Shown here: piece after piece, positions 38,611 through 52,743 of the stretch
Layout of the letters: each line of letters opens with the position of its first letter
Numbering within the stretch: position 1 is the stretch's first letter
Source: Rhododendron vialii
Lineage: Eukaryota; Streptophyta; Magnoliopsida; Ericales; Ericaceae
Assembly: GCF_030253575.1 (NCBI RefSeq)
Contig: NC_080569.1
Coordinates: 7,569,501 to 7,633,500, forward strand
Direction: 5' to 3'
DNA length: 64,000 nt
Notes under the pieces: generated by a model
Databases searched by the model: none
Told to the model about the DNA's origin: nothing
What the model saw: the letters and a program-made list of their open reading frames with translations, nothing else
Position numbers and translations under genes: made by a program

Positions 38611-41600
38611 CTAGAAAAGATTGAGGGACATCTTCAGCTTGTTCCGTTTCCATTTAGGAAGCTCATAGAAGGCACTCCTTGTCATTTTGAATACATCTTG
38701 GAACTCCTCATCCGACAAGTAAGTCTAGAAATCAAAACACCCAGAAAATGCAAATATCTTAAAGTTAAATTGATCAAAACAGTGACCGATATGAATGCAT
38801 TTAGTCATAGAAGTGATATCTGAGATAGCACTAAACCCAAATCTAGAAAGGTTTTGATGCATGTTTTCAAACTTCAAAATCTGAAAGTAGCAAGTTCAGA
38901 CAGCAAACATCAAAGGAAAACAGAAGTAACGGGATAAACTAGTATCCATGAGGCTTTTTGGATTACACCATATAAGCTTCTACTTGATTAGCTTCTTCTC
39001 TATTCTTAGAAACAAAACAGATATTCTTGGTAAAGTGATATTTGTTTGGGATTGAGTCAGAATATATGAAACGGCTGTAAATCAGAACATTCAAGATATT
39101 CAGATCCTCAGTCTTTTAGATTCTGTGGAGAGTCGATGATTTCTATTTTGAAGCATGAATATAGAAAATTCTTCCAGATGATAATCAAAGGAGTACCTCT
39201 CTTCTGGTCACATCTATGCCTGTTACTGGATCACTTGACACCACTTTCAGTCTGTCGTAAGGATAGATATTCAAGTTTGGACCATCCTGACTTTCATGAA
39301 CCTGTGGGCTCGTATTTATGGAAGGAGCATGTGGCCCTTTTGCTGCAGTAGATGCCAATGAACCATTTGTCAGAAAGAAATTTTATGCAGGACAGATTAG
39401 CCAAGTCAGAGAACCACAGACGTACGTGACTTTAAAAAATAAGGATATAAGAGAAACAATGGATAAAAAAAGTAAGTTAATAGCTATTAACGAGTGACTA
39501 GAGGTTAGTAGGCAGAGTTTTAACCATTGAACTAATGCTCAGGTATAAAAAAACTCATGAGGATAATAGATCCCATGAGGATTTTAACGACATGCTTTTG
39601 TTAGACCACAAAAGCTCAAGCTGTTAGAAAATAGGCCTAGCAATACATATCAAGCTATCACATTCACCCATATTCCCAAAAGCTCAAGCTGTGAGGTAAG
39701 GGCAAACAATGTGTAGCAATCTATTCATAATTCCCCTATACTTTGTTTCCCAGATGGAGATGTGAACACAGATTGAAACAAAACCAGCTAGGAGAAACAG
39801 AATTCAAACAAGGCACAAATGGAAACGGAGAGACTTGAACCCAAGACCTCCTAGAACCAAAGCTCTAATATATAAGATCGCATAAAGTCCGAAGAGCTTA
39901 GTTATTTGAAAATCAGCCAACAGTACACCTCTAGCCATCTAAAAACTTGAACATGATTACAGTAGTAATATCATAACAACTAGATGCCACACCAAGTTAC
40001 AAAAAGATCAATAATGTCATTGGGCAATACAAGATCATTCCATACCAGTATCACCAAGATCAGGAGACGATCCAGAAAAGAGCTTTGCGGGAATTGGAGG
40101 TGGGCTGGAAAATCGGCGATTGTCTGAAGACTTCAACCTTGATCCTAGAACACTTGATGTGGGAGATATACTTCTTGCCACGCCATTGGGCCCAACAGAC
40201 TGGCTTCTGTAACTATTTGGGGTAGTTTCCATGGAGTATGCTTTCCATGAACCTCCTAACGGTGCCTGCATATTATAAAGTTCCTTGAGCGAAGCCTAAG
40301 TCAAATAATTGTAGAATTGTTGCTTCAACAATGGAAAACCTTGCAGAGCCTACTGAATCAGAAAATTTGAACTGTTTCATATAAATGGCATGACAATCCA
40401 ACTGGAAAAAGAAAAATCTGACATTTCGTTTGAAGGGAATACGAAAATAAAAGACCATATACAGGATATAGTTCAATCTTTGGTATCTACTAGAAAAATT
40501 ATAACATTTGCTACTAAAAATGTCGTGGCAGTCACTTACTTCCATTTTCTTTGCTCGTCCATTTAAAATAGCAAGCTTGCGCTCAAATGAGTTGCCGATC
40601 ATCTACAAGTGAAACAATGGAGTAAAAATTGTTAAACTGCATTGTCAGTAATAAGTTGTATAACACATGTGAACGAACTTTTCTGAAGTAATTTCGTAGG
40701 AAAACTCTTTAGGTATGCAGGTATGTGCTTGTCTGAGTCTGCATAGGAGATTAGATTCAATATTGAAGTATCATGAAAGAGGAACACAGTTGAATTGTTG
40801 AACTCTGGTTTCTGTCATTCCCTCTGTTACGTAAATTCAAATCCCCATATTAGCAAGTTCTACAACTATATGCTCATGTTGTTTCACTAGGTTGTATTTC
40901 TTGAAAACTGTATTTGTTCTCTCACTGCTTTTCTGAGAGGAAAGCAGGAATTTCAAGCCTGGAGAGAATGTTTCACACAGTTAAAAGAGTTCGCGCAAGT
41001 ACGTTTCAGAGAATATGGGAATCCTGAGACAAGGGAGATAGTGACTCCAAATAAAAACACAAAGAAATGGAAGAGAGAGGAGATAACAAGAGAGCTTAAA
41101 CAAGGCTCACTAAATTTCTTCTTTCTGTTATTCACTTACATTGGCCTTAGAGGAATCCCAATCAAAGAATCGAGTGAACAATGGTGGCTCGTACGCTTCT
41201 GTAACAACATATATTGGAGTCTCCAAAGATAGGCCTTCAATCAGGATGTCAGTCTCCAGGAATTTCTGTTATTTAAAAGTAAGAGGATTAATAAAAGACA
41301 CAGTGAAGAGATAACAGAATAGTCTAAAACCATATACCATAAAATCATAAAAATATATCTGAAAAAACTGAAATAGGTGACAAGGATCAACTGAAGAATA
41401 CTATATAAGGCACAAAACAAAGAGTTTTTGCCTTATATAAACTGGATTCATAATGTGAACACGTCATGAGTGGAATGATAAGAACCATGGCACACAAATC
41501 AATGGATATGTCCTCTCCACTTTACAAAAGCAAATCTCAAGAGAGCGGAAGTAATGGAATTTTAAGATCATTTTGCAGTGCTTACGAGACCAATAGTAAA

Positions 41601-44600
41601 GGCCTCTTGTTTTGATCCGATATTGGAATGGCGTCCTATCCAAACATAAATTTCACCGTGGCAGTCCAGTACTAGAACATCTTCAGTAGTTAAATCATCC
41701 TGGGAAAAGTTGAATATCTCTTTCACCTGGAAATAAGAAAGCCCATGTAAAATTTTAAAAGCATGGAGGTTCACATATGTTATCTTGTGTGTACTAAGTC
41801 TACATCAAACACTCGATACACACCAATTATAAAAACCTATGAACAATGTGGAAATGTCAGAAATGTACCTTGAAATCAACTGCAAGTGATTTCCCGATCG
41901 GATAGCAAAGTTATCCAGAAACCGCCATTAGACATGATTTCACAATGATTCACAGCTGGGATAATTCAGAATTAAGGCAGAACCACAACACCTTTTGAGA
42001 GAATATTTCAAGGAAGTATATATTCTTTACCTTCAGTAGAAACACATGTAAACAAATGTGGATCCTCTGTGAATCTGGTAATCTCTTTTTCCCTTGGGTA
42101 TTCCCCCTTTCCACCCAGTGCATTCCAGAGAAGTTCAGGTTCACTTCCTTCCCTGACTAATATGGGTTGCCATGTTGGCTGCAAATGGAATGGCAAATGA
42201 CATTAGCTGCGCAAAAGCAGGAATCAACACGAGATCTGTAAGAAAAAGGGAGATGCACACATTTATCAGGTCCATCATTCTGTCCACGAGATCCTGATCT
42301 CTAGCTGAGGAGAGATTTCCAGCCCAAGTGAAGACAGATGTCTGAGTCTTCAAGATGTAGCAATAGGATGAATTAAGAGAACTTGAAACCTGCAATCACA
42401 TTAGCAATGAATACAAAAATGCCAGCCCCAATTTTGTTACTGAAGCGAGGATGAACTAAGAGATCGCATGTTTTTATGACAGCTGATCACTAGATTATTT
42501 TGTGTGGACAAAGGATCTTGACTTTGTGTTTTGATGTTCAATTAACTCAACAGACCCTTTTCCTAATTTTTGTTACAGGAAACAAAGATTTTATTGTCTT
42601 GAGTAGAATCAGTAGATATTACAACAAGCTAATAAGAGAATGGAAAATAGCATCATTGTCAAAGAAGTGTATCCCAACTAGGTTAATAGCATACTCAACA
42701 AACCCTTGTCTAGACAAAATTAAGAACATAGTTTCAAAGGAGTTTTAAGGATCTTTTAACATGAAAACCCGAATCATCCATCTAAGTATTCTACGAAGGG
42801 TAAAACACGAACATATGATCATGAAGTAGAACCTTTGGTTTTCATAGGACAGGCAACACAATGGGCCGTTCGCTTAATGGAAGGTTGGTCCAACAGTAAA
42901 TCTTTACAAACATACTACATCTAAGACATAACTTCATTGAGGTAGCGAGAGAATACCTTTTTACTTCAAAATATTACAAAATTACAGGATAACAAACGTC
43001 CATGTCAGATACTTTACATCCCTAAAAGACCATGCAGCCAATGCTGACTACATGTATCTACTGTTTTAAATCTCAAAGTAACATGAGGACATGGGGAATT
43101 CATTACCAGCTTGATATGAAAAGTCAAACCTAGGAAATAGAAGAGACAAGACAAATACATAAGGTCAACAATCAACAGTAGAACTAACCTGATCAACTTG
43201 GATGGCTTGCATGTTGTTCAAACTCTTTCCTTGAACACGAAAAAGAGCTGTCTTTGTGCCATCAAAAGTTTCATCGGGAATACCTTTTTCTGCTGTAGAT
43301 CTCTTGTACCTTATGCTCATACCTCCCTATGTAAAGTAGCAGCCACAAACAATCAGAACCATAGCCAATGCTTAGCAGTAGGGTTATTGAATATAAAGAC
43401 TGTAAGTTGAAGTCCAAGAAAAACAAACTAGTTAGGTGAACCTTAAAAATAATCAATTTCTGTGTAATAGAGAAAAATTGCTCTGGTTCCCTTCCCCCGA
43501 CGATTTGAGCCTGAGATCAAAACATGAGTTGAAATCTGAGTCATCCATGTAACGCAAGTTGAGGTTCAACAATTGTTGCTACGGTTTTACTCATTTCTTG
43601 TTCAAGTGCCAAAAAAAGGATCACAACCAATGCTTTCCACGTTGCACATCCAACACAAAAAGAGGTCCAACAAAAGGAGGTCTAATTTATCCCTTGGAGT
43701 TTGGAGGCAAGTCACAACCTTATGACCAAATTAGTGTATTTCAATAAGCCATTTACTTTACAAATGAGGAAACCAGTACAGATGACTATGCAAAAACACA
43801 AACTAGCATAGATTAAGAAGAAAAACTCAAAGTAACTGAAAAATCAGCATGATACACATAAGTGTCAGTTGAATCAAAGTTGTAATAGCAATATCAATAA
43901 ATAGCACTGATAACAATGCATAACTAACCACACTGGGATTTCCCTTAGTTGAATGAACAATGGTGTCCATATGGGAGATAGCATCAGCCTTATCTTCCTG
44001 CAATGACAACAAATAATGAATAAAAGAAGAAAAGCTCACCCCCCAGGGATTAGACAGGGTGCATGTTAGCTAGCCCGGACACCCTGAGTGTTGAAAAAAA
44101 AGAAAGGCTGATGAATTACAAGATCAGTAAAGACTAGTGAACATTAACTACTACAACAGCTACAAAATATGAGAAACTACTTATGAGCATCAATGTAGAG
44201 CACCGAAAGATTGAAGTACACTCTTTCATCAACAAAGGTGCTACTATTCCCACCACAAGCTTTGAGAAGTAAAAAGAAGATAAAAGCAGTTCAAGGAAAA
44301 GAAATTCATCAGCTGTTAAGCCAAAAGCCATTGACAATGGACATAACTGCCAATTTTATACATGATGAAAGTTCTTCTTTTTCAAATCCGCTACTCTTGC
44401 TTTCACTTTCTCATAGCCAGTGTTACCAGGGACAGATCTTTCCGGTTTAATAGAGTATGAAAGGACGGGTAAACTTGAATAACCTCATCATTAGATTGTG
44501 GTGAAGTATTTCTAAATAAAATAGGATCAGAGATTCCTAATAGTACATACACCACACTAACCAATGCACTCCTGCAACCAAGCCATGCATAGAATAGATT

Positions 44601-47391
44601 CTCCTCCCTCTCAAGGCCAGCATAAGTATACTGCAAAATATAGCAGTCCCCACTGTAAAACTTCATCTGTTCCGCAACAGGAATAAGGGATACTTCATCA
44701 GCATTTACCCGCCAAACCTAAAGTGTTAAGGCCGTTTTAGCTATCAAGACAATGTGGATGACATAAGCTTATAGTCATCACATCAAAACAGCTTATAGTT
44801 ATCACATCAAAACAATGGATGTTTTCAAAGAACTCACCTTTAGTGTGCCACTGCAATCAATACATGGCTGACAGTCTTCTTCAGGTAGCTCTTTGACGTC
44901 ATAACCACTTTGCTTAAATATTGCTGATTATAGAAAGGACAGTAAAAGGTAAAAAAACACAATTACTTACCACTATAAATACCCTATAACGATCTTTCTC
45001 TATTTTCTACTGTCAAATCTTCCCCCTCTACTTTTTCTTTGTATAAGATTGTTGCATGACGAACACACCTGCTACTTTCCCTCGGCCTTCTTCATAAAGC
45101 TTTGGTTCAACTTTTTGAGGCCATCTATCAAAATATGACCTAAATAACGCGGTTTCTGATCCTTCTGTTAAGAAAGTTATATGGGTACCAACTGATCTTC
45201 CTTGAGATCTGACAAAATCCTGTGGAGAGAAACCAATAATAAGGCAGGAAACACAGCCCTAAAAGCACATTTGAGAAAGTGCAAGCGGTGGGATTCACAG
45301 TAACAAAAAGGACAGCTCTCAACAGATTACCACCTTTCAAAATATTGCATCTCTATATTTGCTTTCGTCACAAACAAAAAACGTATGGATTAGAAAACTG
45401 CACAAAAATACACTTCAGGAATATAAGCATGCTACAAAAATGAGAGAACAGAGGTATAATTTTGATAACTCAAAAGTTGATTGGTGAACATCCTTTGAGG
45501 ACCACAGTAATTGTTGACACTTATATTCTTTTACAACTTTTTGTCTGCAATTATGGTTTCAGATAGTAGATAACACAACCGTAAATCACTAATAGCAGTC
45601 TCAAGGCAGAACTAACATCAGCTCTAGCTAGCTAGTTCTTTTAAGTTCCTAAAAACCTAGCCTCCACAAATGCATACAAGGGCATTACAGAGGTAATTTT
45701 CACAGCAATTCCCGTTGCTATCAAGCAGAGGTCTTGTCCAGAGCCAAAATATCATTGAATCCCCCAGTGATAAAGAAAAAATCTATGACCAGACAGAGTG
45801 TCCATTCTCTCACATCTTAAACTAAATTGTAAGATTCAGTCATTATCCACAAACTATATTGGTTGCAATCGCAAGTTACATATCTCCTCAACATTCAGAC
45901 TTCGCACCATTTTCACCATCAATATACTGAGTACGTGTAGAACCATTTGAAATCACTTTCCCTACTTATCTCCTAGCTGCACTTCTAATGTCCAATCATT
46001 GATCAACTCTAAAATTCTATTCTACCAGCACATTTGTAATTTAGTATAAATGCATCGCATTGCAAACACAAAACAATAAACAAGTATAAAAACACTAATA
46101 GTCAATATTTTAAAAACTGGACTGGTAAGCAAACCGGAAAAGGGATTGGGTGGATGGGTCACCAGTTCAACCGTGGTTGAACCGGAATTGAACCATGATG
46201 TCATAATTATATTAAAAAAAACAATATTAAATACTCCCTCCGTCCCAAAATGATTGTCCGGTCCGCAAAACGGAGTGATAAAAATAATGCATTCAAATTT
46301 TTTTCACAAATTAAAAATACTCATTGATATCTAGTAAGTTGTTAAAAAACTTTTGATTTTTTCTTGCAAAAATTGTATTATTTTTAACACCCTGTTTTGC
46401 GGACCGGACAAACATTTTGGGACGGAGGGAGTAACTAATTAAAATGAGCATATTAAAAAATACATGTATATATAGCTTAAGAAAATAAAAGTATCATTTG
46501 TTTTTTTATGAAAAGATAAGGTGTTGGCCTAGAGAGGCATTCCGGACATTTTTTACTCCATCCCACATCGGTGGGAAGTAGAACAAGTGGTGCCTTTCGG
46601 GTTCTCTAAAAGGTTCACAAGGCTTTAAAGGCGTTAGCTTGGGCTAAAGTAAGTACCAAGCTTCAATTTGTTTCATGCACCAGCAGTGGCGTCAACGTGA
46701 TAGCAGTAGAGTACAAAAATTTTCCAACCAGGTTGATTAACCCGTGCCCGGTTCAGACGGGCTAGCGGTTCAGATGCTATTCCGGAACGGTTTTCACATT
46801 TTAGGCTGTTTTCTGAAATGAAGTGGTTCTTGGGTGATTCTGGACCTGACCAAGGGCCGGTTGGACTGACCGGTCCGGTCTGGTTTTTAAATCATAGCTA
46901 TTAGTTTAGTGAGAGCTTCTGTAGTGCAAATCCACTTGCGTGAGGTAGTGAGACAAAGATAGCAGGAGAAAGGAATTCTTACTTCCACAACTGAGATTGC
47001 TGTCTTCCGTTCAGTGATCGAGGTACTTCTTCCCATCCAGATAAAAAGCTCAGCACCACAATCCAACATGTAGCACTTGTTTGAGTTAAGCATTTCTTTA
47101 CTCAAATTGTCAGTCTCAATTTGACATAGTTTTCCCTGAGTAGTTATCCTGTCAATCGGAGAACTTTAAAGCAATCCTAAAGAGGAAGGCACACTCTGAT
47201 AATGGAAAAGGAAAAAATGAGGGGAAAATGGAAGGAAACACATGCAACTCGGAATCTGGGAAGATTGATTGAGCTGAGTGTCAAGGATGTCTCAGATTAC
47301 TCAAAAATCTAAACGACACTACCCTAATCCATGCGCATTGCAGTTATGGAGAGAAAGTTAAGATTTAGCACCTTTGCAGATTTGATAGGAT

Positions 47392-47449
<58 letters not shown>

Positions 47450-50158
47450 CCTGGTTTGATTCGAAATTATGAACACTGAAAATTAACACACGCACACACT
47501 CTCTCTCTCTCTCCCCCCCCTCCCCAATTTTTTGGTGGATGAGTTGACTCCATTATGCAGTTGAATGAGAACAGACATATACCAAAAACCGGACTTGACA
47601 ATTATCAGGAAAGGGAAAGGCTGATATGTCTCTAGAACTCTGGGTAAAACTGACCAGAATAGCTTTACAGTTGAAATATCAGGTTGCTCCGGAACAGCAG
47701 AGGCCAAGTCCCGGGGAATGGGAGCATAACCACCAAACAAGCTCCAGAATTCCCCAACATCGGGATCACCAACAAACTTTCCATCATCTGAAGCAACAAA
47801 GCAGGTAAATTTCCAATACCAATTTCTTGCTGTGTTTGGATGCCATGTAAAGAAAGAGAAAAGAAGAGAAAATATGAGAGAAATCAGAGAGGAAGGAACA
47901 GAAAATTTTGTTTCTTTGGTTCTTACTTCTTTCAGTTCCAAAAAGAGGGAAGTGGGAAAGTATTTATCTTCTCTTCCTTTCGTTTCTTTCTACAGGTTCC
48001 AACACAAAGTAAAAGTAGCATTAACAAAATTCCAACCTATAGCGGCAACCTCGCATTTCCCCCCATGCTTATTTTCTTTGATATACTCAACAACTTCCAA
48101 AGCCTTAGCTCGCTCTTGTATGGTGGAATTGCAACCGCTGAAGAGGAATATTTTTGATGCAGTATCGAGTATGAATACATCATTGTGGTTCAATGATGTT
48201 CTAGTAAAAGGCACCTGGTCACAAAACACACGATATGGATCATATTAACTTGGTACGTGAGCAGACATATAAGATAGAACACTCTACAGGTGTTAAATAA
48301 GAAAACAAAAGCAAAACAGAATAGATTGGTAATCCAAGTTGGAGGTCGAAGCAACTTGACAGCATATATGAAATACCTTATGGAAAGTTTACTCTCTGGG
48401 CTCAAAGTAAAAACGTAGACTTCAATCACTATGTTAAAAAGCTCACCTCTTTAACATGAACAGCACGATCTCCCTTGCATGTTAACAGGGTGACTTGGTA
48501 TGTTTCAGCATTCACATGCCCGGGTCCCGAAGAAAACACTCCTTCAATTGGGATGATGCAGGGTTTGAAGTATGACAAGAATTTCTCAGTTTCTTGACCT
48601 TGAACTTCTCTGTATTGCACAGTATGGGACCCAAGGGCTTCATCCAATTCAAGTGCTTTGTCCGACGCAAGGGCTGAGTCCACCTGCAAATTCCAAGAGC
48701 AACTTCAAAACACCAAACCTTGAAGTAAATTATTAAATAACACGTCTTTAGCTGAAATTCATAGCTCTACCCAAATCCTCATCTCTACTCAACGCAGAAA
48801 TTATATAAGTTATCAAGTAGTGGACTGAATGATGAAAAGTATGAAGCCAGATTTATCAAGAGACTCTTCCCATCACAGGTCCAATTAATTAGCTCGTCTA
48901 TGTACTCCCTTGACTGTATACATCTATCGTATCGAACTCTGCAGGTTTAGTTACAAATATGATGCCGTTTTAGCAAAAAGATATAATCAGAAGAGAAAGT
49001 AAAAACCTCTTTGGCATCCTTTCCAAGCCAATAATGGATATCATGTTCTGGGCTGCCACTTTTGAGCAAAACGGTCTGTCTCAAGCAAATGCAAGGAATA
49101 AAGTCAAGTTTGTTGCCACAAAAGAGGTAATACTGATGTTTACACACTTCCACACATCAATGTACAAGGCTTGAACAATCGCGATACAAGTCAGATCTGC
49201 TTTAAAAGACTTTCCATGCTAAACTCTTAGCTTACCAATTTTGAGAGAGTTAGTTTACAGAATTTGTTCATAACTTGCCAACAAATTGGGATATAACCTC
49301 CAAGGGACTTACATTCAAAATGATATACGCACTTCCAGAAAAGAACTTCCCATGTGAAGATCTTGGGACAGGAACCAACTGGAGGTTCTCTAAGCACCAG
49401 ATTTCTACACCACTAAAGAGCAGTTAAAGATACAGGTAGCAATACTTAACGCCTTAGATGCGATCAGAACTTGACTAGCTTGTAAAAGCATAAACATGAT
49501 CAGAATTATGAACGCCTAGCAAATACACCCGAGAAACATAAGTGTATTTGTGTCCATTCACCAGTATCAAAATGAGTACCGGTATATCATATGGATCTAA
49601 ATACTAGTCAACTCCCCTTATTGACTACTTATTTCAGTAAAATGTTTTACTTATCATTTCTAAGCAAACTGCAAGTTTATCCAGGTGGTGAATTTACTTG
49701 GACCAACAGAAGATGCTTTGAGACTGGTAATTTCTTTGAATGAAAGAATTAAGAATCTCTTGCAGAACAATGGTCTAACAAGTAGTATCTTGAAAACCTT
49801 ATTTGATACGTGAGCACTCCGATTAAGTTCACTCCTGTTCTGAATCCTCAAACTGTAATAGAGCTGAGTCATGTAGTTGGCCTTATCCATATCAAAATAA
49901 GACATTAGAGGGTGCAGAATGCTGAATAGATTCAAAACCGTTGTTGAGCCAATTTCCTAACCACTTGAGCTTTTGGTACAGTGGGTAACTTAACACAGAA
50001 GAGAAAACAACCACTGTTGATCGAAAAGCACCGACAGATACATTCTATTTGATTTATAAAAATGCACAGACACGGTTAACCAAAAAAACATAGTATGGAT
50101 ACGCCTTTGCTCCTGCACCCAGCAATGTGGTGTCTATAGCTTTACTAAAATAAGCCAT
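38611..50158 (-). CDS. VLN1: Villin-1-like actin-bundling protein, complete, 22 exons
   Basis: Binds and bundles actin filaments. Exons (minus): 50158-50103, 49412-49313, 49075-49007, 48683-48447, 48214-48037, 47787-47655, 47148-46983, 45219-45069, 44923-44838, 44717-44562, 43997-43929, 43510-43442, 43326-43189, 42389-42261, 42178-42031, 41879-41869, 41726-41586, 41265-41140, 40602-40540, 40265-40046, 39342-39197, 38724-38611. All phases agree: 901 residues, near Arabidopsis VLN1. Seen: six gelsolin-type repeats ([55 protein letters not shown]), a Ser/Pro linker in exon 20, and a headpiece ending [13 protein letters not shown] and LF. Motifs [23 protein letters not shown] and [16 protein letters not shown] point to VLN1, whose Arabidopsis form bundles actin Ca-independently. 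The start exon is short and weakly conserved. A 5' UTR exon probably ends near 50874. Confidence 0.95.
41869..41879 (-). other. 11-nt coding micro-exon of the villin gene
   Basis: Between TTGCAG and GTACAT on the minus strand lie 11 bases (TTGATTTCAAG). They complete a split codon and add three more, giving V-D-F-K, and restore the frame between exons 15 and 17. Without it the two flanking exons are out of phase. Confidence 0.85.
46093..46906. mobile_element. TIR element (ACTGGAC/GACCGGTCCGG type) in villin intron 7
   Basis: Left end ACTAATAG...ATTTTAAAAACTGGAC pairs with the inverted right end GTCTGGTTTTTAAAT...CTATTAGT. Scattered CCGG-rich blocks (ACCGGAAAAGGG, ACCGGTCCGGTC) occur inside both ends. 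No transposase. A Stowaway sits within it at 46234-46431, so the undisturbed element is about 615 bp. A TCCCACATCGG motif at 46563 is shared with TRIM-like repeats. Confidence 0.65.
46234..46431. repeat. Stowaway-like MITE, copy B (nested in villin intron 7)
   Basis: Termini CTCCCTCCGTCCC and GGGACGGAGGGAG flanked by TA on both sides (46232-46233 and 46432-46433). Nearly identical to copy A at 25202-25416 but lacking about 17 bp near its left-centre. Confidence 0.92.
47394..47447. repeat. (CT)n microsatellite
   Basis: About 54 bp of CT dinucleotides in villin intron 6, with a second shorter CT run and a C-run at 47500-47526. Confidence 0.95.
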
Positions 50159-51200
50159 TCTCCACTATCTAACTAATCCTTCTGCATACACTCCGCTAGA
50201 TCTTGCCATATACTCTGCAGTAAACACATGATATCAGTTATTCCTACATCATATGGTGGGCTCATGTATTATGGCTAACAACTGATAAGCTATATCTCTA
50301 TAAGATGACAACAGCACACATCACAGGTAAAACAACTTGAAAGATGCTGATGTTTCCCCATCTTTAGTGGAATTTGTATACTACCAAGTACAGCACATTA
50401 AAAAAAAACACAGATAAACTGAAAATCCAGAATATGCTTCCGTGTGATTCCCACCGTTTATGCAGATAATGCCATCTACTTAAGATGTACTTGTTTCTTG
50501 TCAACTGTTGTATAAGGCCTCAATTCAGCCCTCCAGAATCAAATAAATACTCACAACACGACTATCTCATTTCATGAGATGTCAGGACCATAAGTTCAAC
50601 AAATTTCCAACACACTTACTGAATCACAGGTAGACAGAAGTAAGCAAAGATACAGATCACTTAACACACCAAAAAGACCAAACGAGACAACTCTGCCAGA
50701 TTTGCATTAGATCATGTACAAACAAACTACATGCTCACTTTAGAATTCTACCTAGGAAAGATATATAGTCGAATGATCACAAACAAGTAACAAAATTGAA
50801 CAGCTGAAGACAACTCAGACTGAAAACCAAAAGGGCGCACAAACCAGTTTGACCAGATCTTGTTACCTATTCTTGTATCTTTCCAAGATTTCTTGAAGAT
50901 TCACAGTGAGGAGCTGAACTGAAGCTTTGGAAATCCTCGGAAGATCCAAAAGGGTAGTTGGGTTTGATAGAAAAGGGAAAAGGGAGCATATTCTCAATTT
51001 TCTTTTGACCCATTAAAGACAAACCGAAAAAATACGGAGTATAAGTTAATGAAAAGTAACGGAGATGTGGAAAGGTCGAAAGAGACAAGTGGGGTAGCGA
51101 AAGATTTGAAGAAAGCAAAGGAACGATTGTTTTCGACCACCGGACTGGGGCCCCACGTAACGGAGCTTTTTGTCTCCGATGTGAGAGAAAAATAAGGGGA
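50159..51200 (-). other. Villin 5' UTR intron and probable 5' UTR exon
   Basis: A good donor (GAATAG|GTAACA, minus) occurs at 50874, and sequence above it to about 51100 is pyrimidine-rich and leader-like. The frame that would run from there into exon 2 has no ATG, supporting a non-coding first exon spliced just ahead of the ATG at 50158. The transcription start is not fixed. Confidence 0.5.
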
Positions 51201-52743
51201 GGAATGCCGACCTCGACCTATCTCTGGGGTCTGCGAAAACAGCAGCATGTCAAGCGCCATGCGAGATGTCTGACGGGGGGAAAACTGGAAATCGGTGCTA
51301 CTTGTTTCGACGGACTTCAATCTTGGACGGTGGGCACCGAAGGAGGGGAAGAAAAAGAGAGAAGAATTTGGAAATCCAATTCTCCGCCGCGCACGGTAAC
51401 TTTCCGTTTTCTTGTTTTTCTCTACGTATTTATGTGGTTTCCGTTTTCGGCACAGAGAGAATTGGCCAATTAGGTTGGTTCTACTTGCACCTTATTTGTT
51501 CGCTCGGGTGTTTTATTCTTTTGTGAATTTTTTGTTAGATTTGCGAGATATTTTTTGGACTGATCGCTAGTCTCAATGGGAGCAATTTAAAAAGTATAAA
51601 ATTATAATCAAAAATAAAAAAAATCACTAAAGACGAAAAAAGTATCAAATAGCTGTCTTATTTGTTTAAACTGTCGTCTTATTTGAATTTTTTTAACATT
51701 TGTTCATATTTCTATAGTTTTTTAATTCGTCTCAACGATTAATCCCAAAAATTATCACGAAAAGCTAAATAAAAGGTTACAAAAAATAAGAAATGCCGAA
51801 ATAAATTTCAGACTTATAAGTTTATAAGAATGCATATAATACAGTATGGTATTCTTTCAAAATAAAATATTGCTATCACTCAAGATAGATCATTTCATTG
51901 TCTCCCACTCATCCAACAAAAAAGAATAATAATATTGTCACCAAAAAATTTATTGCTTTGTAATAAATTTTGCGTTCCGTATTTTTATTTGTAATTTATA
52001 AATTTGCTTTAAGTTTTATGAATTTATGATGTGACAAATTTTAAAAGTAAAGAAATTACGTCAAAAAGCTGAAGAAAAAATTATTAGATGTACGAGTTTT
52101 TTTTAAACAACTGCATCATTGATTTTACTATTGTCATATCTCAAATTTCTTTTTAGTTTTGATTTTTTTGACTTATTTTGATTTGTAGAGACGAATCACA
52201 GTCTAAAAAGTTTGAGAAACTTTAAAAAAAAATACTAGTAGAAATAAGTAATATCGCCTGTTGGTGTTCTAGTAGAGAGTATCAAGTATCAACCATGCTG
52301 CAAGCTTGCATAAGAACAACACCTCCACACAGTGCAATTTAAAGATTTAGTATTCCATCAGAATTTTTTTTGGATCAGCACAAGAAAATTTCATAAACAT
52401 AAAGATAAAAGATGAAACTAATACAATAGGAAAAGAAAAGCGTTAGTATTCCATTTGAGTCCAATTACCAAGCAACAACGTGAAGAAAAAAAAGAAAAAA
52501 GAAAAAAAAAGAAAAAAGAAAAAGATTTGATTTCATCTGCATCGACACCTGCACGAGGGACTCGTATAATCTTTTCTACGACAACACGATGGGATCCTAC
52601 TTCCTGTTTCAAGTCTTCTCACACATATTTTGCCAATTATGCATATTTATTCTATAGCTTCGTGCTCGTAGAACTGGTTGCAAGACAGATAGCTCAGCTT
52701 CATCAATTGGGTATTCAGCCTTAGCCGAGACACCGATGGACGT
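51201..52743. other. Spacer between CBM20 protein gene and villin
   Basis: AT-rich non-coding sequence. Open frames at 51204-51526 lack recognisable domains and overlap the likely villin promoter. An A/GA-rich run lies at 52484-52523, and the last 100 bp or so may be CBM20 3' UTR. No gene or clear transposon seen. Confidence 0.45.

Noticed and set aside
51204-51526. Overlapping open frames upstream of villin
   Set aside because: They lie in the likely villin promoter and leader and have no family resemblance.
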